Assembly: GCA_014762635.1 (NCBI GenBank)
Contig: JABURR010000070.1
Coordinates: 62,001-126,000 of the forward strand
Direction of reading: 5' to 3'
Length of the DNA: 64,000 nt
Origin: Paracoccaceae bacterium
Lineage (GTDB): Bacteria; Pseudomonadota; Alphaproteobacteria; Rhodobacterales; Rhodobacteraceae
Shown in pieces: positions 26,025 to 33,372 of the stretch. The position numbers and the translations under genes were made by a program. The notes below the pieces were generated by a model, which saw only the letters and a list, made by a program, of their open reading frames with translations, made no database searches and was not told the origin of the DNA. The stretch's first letter is position 1. Each line of letters opens with the position of its first letter.

Positions 26025-27380
26025 CTACCCGTAGACGATACTTGGCAGCCAGGTGATGACCTCGGGGAAGAGCATGCAGACTGCCAGCCCTACGAACTGA
26101 AGGAACAGGAACGGCAGCGCCGACTTGAAGATGTCGGTCATCGGGATCCAGTCGGGCGCCACGCCACGCAGGTAGAAGAGCGCGTAGCCAAACGGCGGCG
26201 ACAGGAAGCTCATCTGCATGTTCACCAGGTAGAGCACGCCGAACCACAGCACCAGGTCATCGGGGTTGTCGAAGCCGAAGGCCTGCGCCCCCAGCGCCTT
26301 GATGATCGGCACGAAGATCGGCACGCAGAGCAGCAGGATGCCGACCCAGTCCAGGAACATCCCCAGGACCACCAGCATGATCTGCATGACGATCAGGATG
26401 CCCCAGGGGCCAAGGCCCGCGCCCTGCATGGTTTCCTGCACGAACTGCTGACCGCCTTCGAGGACGTAGAGACCCACGAAGATCGTTGCACCGAACATGA
26501 TCCAGATCACCATGGCCGAGGCATTCAGCGTCGTCAGACAGGCTGCGCGGATCGTCGGCCAGTCCAGCTTGCGGTGGATAGCGGCCACGATGAAGGCGCC
26601 GAAGGTGCCGATGCCGGCCGCTTCCACCGGGGTCGCGACGCCGGTGAAGATCACGCCGAGCACCACGACGATGAGGGCGAAAGGCGCCGACATCTTGCCC
26701 AGAAGGCGGACCTTCTCGCGGTTGGAGATCCGCTCTTCAACCGGGATCGGCGGGCCGAGGTCCGGGTTGATGTAGCAGCGCACGGTAACATACATGATGT
26801 ACATGCCCGACAGCATCAGGCCCGGGATGACCGCACCGATGAAGAGCTCGCCCACCGACTGTTCGGCCACGACCGCGTAGATGATCGCCAGGATCGACGG
26901 CGGGATCAGGATGCCCAGCGTGCCGCCGGCCATGATCGAGCCCATGGCGATCTTGGGATCGTAGTTCCGCTTCAGCATGGCGGGCAGGGCGATGATGCCC
27001 ATGGTGACCACCGCCGCGCCGATCACGCCGACCATCGCCGCAAGGATCGTCGAGGCCAGGATGGTGGCCGAGGCCAGGCCGCCCTTCACGCCGCCGAGGA
27101 CCTTGTAGATCACGTCGAACATGTCGTTGATGATCCCCGCCCTCTCGAGCATCGCCGCCATGAAGATGAACAGCGGAATGGCCGAGAGCTGATAGTTGGT
27201 CATCAGCGGGAAGATGCGGCTTGGCACGATGTTCAGCGCCCGGGCATCGCCCAGGATAAAGAGGAACACGCAGGCCAGGCCACCGGTTACGAAGGCAAGC
27301 GGAAGGCCTGCCATGAGAAGGGCCAGAAGCGACCCGAACATGATGAGCGTCAGAAGCTCAATCGAGATATCGAGACCCAT
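26025..27380 (-). CDS. dctM: TRAP transporter large permease (DctM)
   Basis: DctM is the ion-coupled transport subunit of a TRAP importer. The 451-residue protein has about twelve helices and the conserved GGTLGILIPPSI motif and PVEAAGIGTFGAF segment. It lies three bases after dctQ and ends the operon dctP-dctQ-dctM, which reads leftward. The substrate is set mainly by DctP. The C-terminal residues ITWLPSIVYG are typical, so the protein is full length. Confidence 0.95.
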   Translation of the reverse strand: MGLDISIELLTLIMFGSLLALLMAGLPLAFVTGGLACVFLFILGDARALNIVPSRIFPLMTNYQLSAIPLFIFMAAMLERAGIINDMFDVIYKVLGGVKGGLASATILASTILAAMVGVIGAAVVTMGIIALPAMLKRNYDPKIAMGSIMAGGTLGILIPPSILAIIYAVVAEQSVGELFIGAVIPGLMLSGMYIMYVTVRCYINPDLGPPIPVEERISNREKVRLLGKMSAPFALIVVVLGVIFTGVATPVEAAGIGTFGAFIVAAIHRKLDWPTIRAACLTTLNASAMVIWIMFGATIFVGLYVLEGGQQFVQETMQGAGLGPWGILIVMQIMLVVLGMFLDWVGILLLCVPIFVPIIKALGAQAFGFDNPDDLVLWFGVLYLVNMQMSFLSPPFGYALFYLRGVAPDWIPMTDIFKSALPFLFLQFVGLAVCMLFPEVITWLPSIVYG

Positions 27381-27383
27381 TCC

Positions 27384-28706
27384 TTATGCTCCCCTTGCGA
27401 TAGCACGGATGTCTTTCGCGATCTTGGATACGCCTTGCAGCACCAGAAGCAGGCCGCCAGCGACCATCATCCACTTCATCGGCCAAAGCGGCACTTCCCA
27501 TTCGTTGAAGCTGATTTCGCCCCAACGGACGGCCGGATCGGTCCAGGTTCCCAGGGTCAGCGAGCCGAGCATCTGGAAGAAGCTCAGATCACCGCGCGCC
27601 CAGTCCGAGACAACCGAGTTGCCGGTCGGCACCGCAAGCGCGTCCATGGCGAAGATCCAGGACGTCATCAGCAGGGTGCCTGCGAAGATAAAGAAGAAGA
27701 TCGAGGTGACCAGGTCGGCCCAGGCCTTCTTCGGGCGGGTCAGCGGTGCGTAGAAGATATCGACGCGCACATGCGCCTCGGTCAGCATCGCGTAGGACCC
27801 GGCGATCAGGTACTGCATCCCGAACATCAGGTACATCGCCTCGTGCGCCCAGTTGGTGGGCGAGTTGAAGACGTAGCGCGCGATAACCTCGTAATAGTAG
27901 ACGAAGACCGCGATCACCGCCCAGTAGCTGACGAATTCCCCGGCATAGAGCGACAGTTTGTCGATCCAGTTCTCGGCATAGGCGTGGTCGGGCTTGCGCT
28001 CCTCGATCTCGGCGGCCTTTTCGGCGACCTCGTCGATGACCGTGTCTTCCTCTTCCACATGTTGCTCGGCCAGGCGGGCGTTGGCCTTCTTGACCATGCC
28101 GGGCATGAGGATCGCGTCCACCAGAAGGGCCAAGAGGATCAGGTAGAAAGTCGACCGGGCCATCTTGCCCCAGAACGCGCGCTCTTCAGCGGCAGAAGCC
28201 GCGATCGGGCGGGCGCCTTCAAGGTCCGTGGTGGCCTCGGCGATCCGTTCCTCACCGGTCTCAATGCGATCCTTGGCACGTTCCAGGCGCCGTTCGACGC
28301 TGCGCTTGGCGAAGGAGCCTTCCTCGACGGTGGCCAGCTCGGCCTCCAGCGACGGAATTTCGGACTTCGCGCTCTCGATTCGACCACTTTCGCTTTCGAT
28401 GATCCGCTCGGCGACGCGAACCGTGTTGTTCGCATCCGATTGTGCGGAGCGGGCTTCACGTTCGGCCGCGTTCGAGTAGAGGATGAACAGGAAGACCGGG
28501 ATGAACACGAGGCCCAGCAGGCTTCGAAGGTAGAAGCGGTGCAGCCCCAGGATGCCCCCGGTGACGAGGATCATGTATCCCAAAGGTGCGGAATAGATGC
28601 GGGTTTTCGGCTGCGTGCGCCGAGCCAGCACCATGGCAAGTACCGGGAACAGGACGAGCCCGACCCAGTAGAGCCAGTGCGGCAGAGTAAAGTCTAAGCT
28701 TGGCAT
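27384..28706 (-). CDS. dctQ: TRAP small permease (DctQ) with N-terminal TM2-like and coiled-coil extension
   Basis: The C-terminal half (about 245-435) is an ordinary four-helix DctQ domain with SPTNWAHEAMYLMFGMQYLIAGSYAM. The N-terminal 240 residues are an extension not found in standard DctQ proteins of about 160-200 residues. The extension holds two to three helices with a TM2-domain-like motif GGILGLHRFYLRSLLG near residues 48-63, a charged heptad-rich stretch (about 85-165) that should form a coiled coil, another helix (about 185-203), and a Glu-rich linker. Total length 440 residues. The continuous reading frame, without internal stop or change in codon use, argues for a true fusion rather than an artefact. 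What the extension binds is unknown. Confidence 0.85.
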   Translation of the reverse strand: MPSLDFTLPHWLYWVGLVLFPVLAMVLARRTQPKTRIYSAPLGYMILVTGGILGLHRFYLRSLLGLVFIPVFLFILYSNAAEREARSAQSDANNTVRVAERIIESESGRIESAKSEIPSLEAELATVEEGSFAKRSVERRLERAKDRIETGEERIAEATTDLEGARPIAASAAEERAFWGKMARSTFYLILLALLVDAILMPGMVKKANARLAEQHVEEEDTVIDEVAEKAAEIEERKPDHAYAENWIDKLSLYAGEFVSYWAVIAVFVYYYEVIARYVFNSPTNWAHEAMYLMFGMQYLIAGSYAMLTEAHVRVDIFYAPLTRPKKAWADLVTSIFFFIFAGTLLMTSWIFAMDALAVPTGNSVVSDWARGDLSFFQMLGSLTLGTWTDPAVRWGEISFNEWEVPLWPMKWMMVAGGLLLVLQGVSKIAKDIRAIARGA

Positions 28707-28750
28707 GAGTGGTTCCCCATATGTCCGGACCCGTACCCCGGGTCTGACAA

Positions 28751-28776
28751 GGCCTGCGCGATTGATCGCGCAGGCC
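28751..28776. repeat. Hairpin between dctP and dctQ
   Basis: A perfect 12-bp inverted repeat (28751-28762 with 28765-28776) whose centre forms a tight loop. It is downstream of the dctP stop on the minus strand and lacks a proper T-run. It probably protects the dctP mRNA 3' end or partly attenuates read-through, so that more binding protein than permease is made. Confidence 0.65.
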
Positions 28777-28800
28777 CAATTTCACATCCGATTGCCCGGA

Positions 28801-29901
28801 TCAGAGATCGAGGGTCAGCCCTTCGACCTGCTCCGGCGTTACATAGCCCAGCGAGCCGGACATCATGTAGTCGAGCTGGATCTTGAACACCCGCGCCGCG
28901 TCTTTGTCGCGGTTGGCGTATTTGAACCAGATCGGAACCGCCACTTCGGTCATCAGTTCGACGTCGTCCTGGCTGAGGCGGGTGACCTCGGTGCCGTCGG
29001 CCTCGAACTTGGCCCAGGCTTCCTGGTCGGCGGCCTGGATCGCGGCATGGTGCATGTCCGAGTAGACATGGGTTTCCATCTCCACGAACTGCTGCATCTC
29101 GGGCGACAGCGCGTCCCAGGACGACTGCGACACGGTGATGTCCATGATGTCGACCGGCTGGTACAGCGACATGAAGCCCGGAGGGCCCATGGAGATGTAC
29201 TTGGTCACCTGGCTGAAGCCGAGCGAGTAGTTCACCGCCGGACCAACATAGTCGGCCACGTCGATGGTGCCCTTTTCCAGCGCCGGGAAGATTTCCGAGC
29301 CGGGCAGAACGGTAGTTTCGGCGCCGATCTCGGTGAAGACTTCGGCAACCATGCCGCCGGGCAGGCGCATCTTGCGGCCGCGGAAGTCGTCGATCGAGCG
29401 GATCGGAACCTTCGAGTGGATGATGTTCGGGCCGTGGTGAACCGGACCGACGAAGTGCATGCCCTGGGCCTTGTAGAGTTCGCGAGCGATCTCGAGGCCG
29501 CCGAGGCTGTAGTAGAACACATCCCACTCGTGCGGGTTGCGCAGGCCCAGCGGGTAGGACGTCAGGAACGTCGCCGCCGGAATGATGCCCTGGGCGTAGA
29601 TGGTGAAGGGGTTCACAGCATCCAGAACGCCGTTCTTCACCGCGTCATAGAGCTGGAAGTCGCCCACGACGTCATTGGCGCCAAAGGGCTGGAACGCCAG
29701 CTCTCCGCCGGTCTTTTCCTGGATCGTGGCACACCAGTCCTTGAAGATCTGCAGGCCGGCGCCGCCGGGCCAGCTCGACTGGATTTTCCAGGTGGTTCCA
29801 TGGGCAGCGGCCGACGCGATATGCGGTGCCGCCAGCGTCGCCGCACCGGCACCCGCAAGGCTGCGAAGTGCACCACGACGAGTGGTGGATCTTGAAGTCA
29901 T
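28801..29901 (-). CDS. dctP: TRAP transporter substrate-binding protein (DctP family, TakP-like)
   Basis: The 366-residue periplasmic binding protein starts with a Tat-like signal (TRRGALRSLA ahead of a hydrophobic stretch and AASA cleavage site). The mature part has the pattern of the TakP-like branch: WPGGAGLQIFKDWCATI, LPGGMVAEVFTEIGAETTVLPGSEIFPALEKG broken over two strands, and NYSLGFSQVTKY. Members of that branch bind 2-oxoacids or lactate, so a small monocarboxylate is the likely cargo; this is inference. A GGGAGGA ribosome binding site precedes the ATG. An inverted repeat about 85-110 bases upstream is a candidate operator. Confidence 0.88.
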   Translation of the reverse strand: MTSRSTTRRGALRSLAGAGAATLAAPHIASAAAHGTTWKIQSSWPGGAGLQIFKDWCATIQEKTGGELAFQPFGANDVVGDFQLYDAVKNGVLDAVNPFTIYAQGIIPAATFLTSYPLGLRNPHEWDVFYYSLGGLEIARELYKAQGMHFVGPVHHGPNIIHSKVPIRSIDDFRGRKMRLPGGMVAEVFTEIGAETTVLPGSEIFPALEKGTIDVADYVGPAVNYSLGFSQVTKYISMGPPGFMSLYQPVDIMDITVSQSSWDALSPEMQQFVEMETHVYSDMHHAAIQAADQEAWAKFEADGTEVTRLSQDDVELMTEVAVPIWFKYANRDKDAARVFKIQLDYMMSGSLGYVTPEQVEGLTLDL

Positions 29902-29985
29902 TAAATTCCTCCCGTTTCAGCAAACAACCCGCAGAATCCCACTCCACGAGATCGAAAGTTCCTCTTGTATAGCCGCGGACTTGAT

Positions 29986-30010
29986 AATTGGTAAGGAAAA
30001 CTTGCCAATT
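29986..30010. promoter_or_regulatory. Candidate operator upstream of dctP
   Basis: Inverted repeat with ten-base arms AATTGGTAAG (29986-29995) and CTTGCCAATT (30001-30010), one mismatch, and a GAAAA spacer. The outer half-sites AATTGGT/GCCAATT recall GntR-family sites, although the spacing is wider than in PdhR or LldR operators. It could also form a hairpin behind hupE, but no T-run follows on that strand. Confidence 0.4.
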
Positions 30011-30029
30011 TCCGGAAAAAATTTGAGCG

Positions 30030-31178
30030 CTAAAAGAACACGCGCTCGATGCTCCAGTAGGCGCCGATTGCCGCAATCGCGACAGAACAAGGAACTGCGA
30101 TAGCTTTCCGGTACCAGCTTCGGCGCCCGAACCAGATCCCGACGAGCAGGAAGGCTGCGCCGATTACGGCCAACTGGCCCAGTTCCACACCCACGTTGAA
30201 CCCGATCAGCCCGGTGATCAGCCGCGCCGGGCTCAGCCCGATCTCGCCCAGAACCGAGGCGAAGCCCAACCCGTGTAGCAGTCCGAACCCGAAAACGATG
30301 GCCGTGCGCCAGGCTGTAAGCCGGGGTCGCACGATGTTCTCGACCGCCACATAGACGATCGACGCGGCGATCAGCGGCTCGACCACGGCGGCAGGGACCG
30401 AGACATATCCAAGCACCGCAAGCGCCAGCGTGGCGGTATGGGCCAGCGTGAAGGCCGTCACCTGGAACAGCAAAGGCCGCATCTGAAGCGAGAAGAAGAA
30501 CAGGCCCAGTACGAACAGGATGTGATCGAGGCCCTTGGGGATGATGTGCTCGAACCCCAGCCCCACATAGGTCGTAAAGACCGATAGCGTTGATTGCAGC
30601 GACACGCCGGAGCGCGGGATCGGGTCGCTCAACTGTCCGCCGGTCAGATAGCCTGTGTAGCCATCCTCGCCCGCTCCCATCTGCCGCACCACCAGCGGCC
30701 CGAACTCGGAGGACCATCCGACGATCACCGGGCCTGCGCCGGGCAGGGTGGCGTCAAGCAGCAAGCGGCTGTCGCGGGGGAGCGCGACGTTACCGGTCTC
30801 TCCGATATCCACGCCGGACAGCCGGACCTCGGCGTTCTGATCGCCCGATTGAAGGGTCAGGCCGTCCCGGATGCCCGGCCACGCCTCGCGAAAGGCTTCT
30901 TCAAGCTGGCCGGGCTCCAAGGCCCGCAGGCGATCAACCTCTTCCGCCTTCGGGGATTCGTTGGTGTCTTGCAGCCCTTCCAGATCGACGCCCGCGATCA
31001 AGGGCTCCAGCGACACCTGGATCTCGAGGGTGATTTCCTCCCCGGAAATCGTCAGATCGGCGATTGCCGGGCGCACCTCGTGGCCCTGGGCCGCGGAGGC
31101 CAGGATCAGCACAACACTTGACACCCACAGAGAAAGCACCAGCCTTCCCAGCGTAGCCAAATTCCGGATTGCCATCAT
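30030..31178 (-). CDS. HupE/UreJ-family membrane protein with periplasmic N-terminal domain
   Basis: The 382-residue product has a signal peptide (about 8-32, ending AAQG), a periplasmic domain of about 170 residues beginning HEVRPAIADLTI, and a C-terminal membrane domain of six to seven helices with the HupE/UreJ pattern GFEHIIPKGLDHILFVLGLFFFS and FGLLHGLGFASVLGE, rich in metal-binding histidines. HupE/UreJ proteins are nickel or other metal permeases. The start is ATG at 31178 or 31175; internal TTG or GTG codons with a better ribosome binding site could also serve. It is head to head with a DUF4198 gene, the two start codons sharing bases. Confidence 0.82.
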   Translation of the reverse strand: MMAIRNLATLGRLVLSLWVSSVVLILASAAQGHEVRPAIADLTISGEEITLEIQVSLEPLIAGVDLEGLQDTNESPKAEEVDRLRALEPGQLEEAFREAWPGIRDGLTLQSGDQNAEVRLSGVDIGETGNVALPRDSRLLLDATLPGAGPVIVGWSSEFGPLVVRQMGAGEDGYTGYLTGGQLSDPIPRSGVSLQSTLSVFTTYVGLGFEHIIPKGLDHILFVLGLFFFSLQMRPLLFQVTAFTLAHTATLALAVLGYVSVPAAVVEPLIAASIVYVAVENIVRPRLTAWRTAIVFGFGLLHGLGFASVLGEIGLSPARLITGLIGFNVGVELGQLAVIGAAFLLVGIWFGRRSWYRKAIAVPCSVAIAAIGAYWSIERVFF

Positions 31179-31989
31179 GCGAACGTCTCTTCTGCCGATT
31201 TCACTCGTCGCCGTGCTAGCTAGTGCGCCGCCGCTCTTTGCCCATGAATTCTGGATATCCCCGGAACGCTACAGCGTCGCGCCCGGCGAGGCCATCACCG
31301 CCGAGATCCGGGTTGGCCAGAATTTCGAAGGCGCGGGCTATGCCTATTTCCCGATGCGGGCCGAACGTTTCGATCTGGTTGTCGGCGGCGATGCGGTGCT
31401 GGTCGAGGGGCGTTTGGGCGACCGTCCCGCGCTGAATCAGTCCTACCCCGCGGATGGGCTCGTGATCGTGGTGCACGAGACGACGGATAACATTCTGACC
31501 TACACGAATTGGGATCAGTTCCAGGCCTTCGTCGAACACAAGGACCTGGAGGATACGCTCGCACGTCACACCGCGCGTGGGCTGCCGGAAACGGGGTTCG
31601 GTGAAAGCTACCGCCGCTATGCCAAGAGCTTGATCGCGGTTGGCAGCGGCGAAGGAGCGGATCGGGAAGTGGGACTCGAGACCGAGATCGTGGCTGGGAT
31701 GAACCCCTATACCGGCGATCTCTCGGCCGGAATGCCGGTGCAGGTGCTGTTCCAGGGAAAGCCGCGCGCCGATGCCCAGATCGAGCTTTTCGCCAAGGAT
31801 GCCTCGGGCGAGGTAACCATCACCCTGCACCGCACCGATGCCGAGGGCCGCGCCGTTTTGCCGGTGGCGCCGGGCACCGAATACCTGGTGGATTCGGTGA
31901 AGATGATCGAACTCCCCAACGACGACCCCGACGCCGGGCCGGTGTGGAAATCGCTCTGGGCCTCGCTGACCTTCCGTGTGCCGGATTAA
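31177..31989 (+). CDS. DUF4198-family periplasmic protein
   Basis: The 270-residue protein has a clear signal peptide (cleaved after LFA) and a mature N-terminus HEFWISPERYSVAPGEAITAEIRVGQNFEG, the hallmark of DUF4198/NikK-like periplasmic proteins. The N-terminal histidine would be exposed after cleavage and could bind a metal. The rest is beta-rich with two Ig-like lobes. Proteins of this family sit next to nickel and cobalt uptake genes, and here the divergent neighbour is HupE/UreJ-like, so metal delivery is a reasonable inference. Its ATG overlaps that of the neighbour, and its TAA overlaps the convergent esterase stop. No strong ribosome binding site is seen. Confidence 0.8.
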   Translation: MRTSLLPISLVAVLASAPPLFAHEFWISPERYSVAPGEAITAEIRVGQNFEGAGYAYFPMRAERFDLVVGGDAVLVEGRLGDRPALNQSYPADGLVIVVHETTDNILTYTNWDQFQAFVEHKDLEDTLARHTARGLPETGFGESYRRYAKSLIAVGSGEGADREVGLETEIVAGMNPYTGDLSAGMPVQVLFQGKPRADAQIELFAKDASGEVTITLHRTDAEGRAVLPVAPGTEYLVDSVKMIELPNDDPDAGPVWKSLWASLTFRVPD

Positions 31990-32678
31990 TCCCGGCTGAG
32001 GTCGATCAGGTCCAGTACGCTCGGGCCGATATCCTCGACGATCAGGGCCACTCCCGCCGGGTTGGGGTGAATGTTGTCGGGCTGCAAATAGGTTTGGGTT
32101 TCCGCGCCCTCGGCAATCTCCGTCCGGATCGCGCCCAGGAAATCCGAATGGTGCAGCGCCCCGTATTCGGCGGCCAGTTCCGGATAGATCGCATCGAAGG
32201 CCTTCTTGTAGTCGGCCCCGTAGTTGCCCGGCGCCGGAATCCCGATCAGCAGGGCCGGCACCCCCGCCTTGTCCGCCGCGTCGAGGATTCCCGCGAGGTT
32301 CGCGCGCGAGGCTTCCGGTGCAATCCCGCGCAGCAGATCGTTCCCGCCCAACGTGACGATCAGCGCATCCACCTCGGGCGTCAGGGTCCAGCCCACGCGG
32401 GCCAGCCCGCCGGCGGTGGTGTCGCCCGAAACGCCCGCGTTTTCGACCGTCACCTCAAGCCCCGGGGTTCGCGCATCGACCCAGCGCTGCAATTGCGGGA
32501 CGAAACCCTCGCCGCGCGGCACGCCGTAGCCCTGGGTCAGGCTGTCACCGAGTGCCGCGATGGTCAGGGTTTCCGCCGATGCAGGGGCCGCGACAAGCAG
32601 AACCGCAAATGCGATCTTGCGCAGCCCGTCAACCGCCCCATATCGGACTGAACGGGCAAGAGCCGAAAGGGGTTTCAT
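31986..32678 (-). CDS. tesA: GDSL-type arylesterase/lysophospholipase (TesA-like)
   Basis: A 230-residue secreted SGNH hydrolase. After a signal peptide (cleaved near residue 35, after APASA) come block I ALGDSLTQGYG with the nucleophile Ser46, block III GGNDLLRG, and block V DNIHPNPAG with the Asp-His pair. TesA in E. coli is a periplasmic thioesterase/lysophospholipase. The gene is head to head with an ABC transporter gene, the same arrangement as E. coli tesA-ybbA; the two ATGs share two bases within a CATG at 32676-32679. It ends overlapping the DUF4198 stop. Confidence 0.88.
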   Translation of the reverse strand: MKPLSALARSVRYGAVDGLRKIAFAVLLVAAPASAETLTIAALGDSLTQGYGVPRGEGFVPQLQRWVDARTPGLEVTVENAGVSGDTTAGGLARVGWTLTPEVDALIVTLGGNDLLRGIAPEASRANLAGILDAADKAGVPALLIGIPAPGNYGADYKKAFDAIYPELAAEYGALHHSDFLGAIRTEIAEGAETQTYLQPDNIHPNPAGVALIVEDIGPSVLDLIDLSRD

Positions 32679-33372
32679 GACTGATCCGATCATAACGCTG
32701 CAGGATGTCCATCTTTCGCTGAAAGGCAATGCAGGGTCCGTGGATATCCTGAAGGGGATAGATCTGGAAGTCGGTCGTGGGGAAACGCTGGGGCTCGTGG
32801 GGCCGTCGGGGTCTGGCAAGTCGTCTCTCCTCATGGTTCTTGGCGGGCTGGAGCGCGCGACGGCCGGTCGGGTGAGCGTGCTTGAAAGCAACCTGACCGA
32901 CATGGACGAGGACGCGCTGGCCCGGTTCCGACGCCACCATATGGGTGTCGTGTTCCAGTCTTTCCACCTGATCCCGACGATGACCGCGCTGGAAAACGTC
33001 GCCGTGCCGCTGGAACTGGCGGGCGTTGCCGATGCGTTCGACCGGGCCGAAGCAGAACTGGGCGAGGTCGGACTTGGCGGGCGTCTGGGTCATTACCCGG
33101 CACAGCTTTCGGGCGGCGAACAGCAGCGCGTGGCGCTTGCCCGCGCGGCCGCGCCGCGCCCGAAGATCCTGCTTGCCGATGAGCCGACCGGCAATCTGGA
33201 TGGAGAGACCGGCGCCCATATCATGGAGCTTCTCTTTGGTCTGCGGGAGCGGTTTGGTTGCACCCTGGTCCTTGTGACCCATGCGCCCGAGCTCGCCGCG
33301 CGCTGTGACCGGGTCGTGACCCTGCGTGACGGGTTGCTGGACTTGGATGCCGCCCAGAGGGCCGCGGAATGA
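32677..33372 (+). CDS. ybbA: ABC transporter ATP-binding protein (YbbA/LolD-like)
   Basis: The 231-residue ATPase has Walker A GPSGSGKSS (42-50), the Q-loop in VFQSFHLIPTMTALENV, signature LSGGEQQRVALARA and Walker B ILLADEPTGNLD. It belongs to the LolD/MacB group that works with FtsX-type permeases. AAAGGGG precedes the ATG. The stop overlaps the permease start by four bases. With the permease and the divergent TesA it reproduces the widely conserved tesA-ybbA-ybbP neighbourhood, whose transported substrate is still not firmly known. Confidence 0.92.
   Translation: MTDPIITLQDVHLSLKGNAGSVDILKGIDLEVGRGETLGLVGPSGSGKSSLLMVLGGLERATAGRVSVLESNLTDMDEDALARFRRHHMGVVFQSFHLIPTMTALENVAVPLELAGVADAFDRAEAELGEVGLGGRLGHYPAQLSGGEQQRVALARAAAPRPKILLADEPTGNLDGETGAHIMELLFGLRERFGCTLVLVTHAPELAARCDRVVTLRDGLLDLDAAQRAAE

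Noticed and set aside
26574-28697. 707-codon plus-strand frame opposite dctM and dctQ
   Set aside because: Composition is extremely rich in His, Asp, Arg and Gln; it lies against well-supported TRAP genes and has no domain motif.
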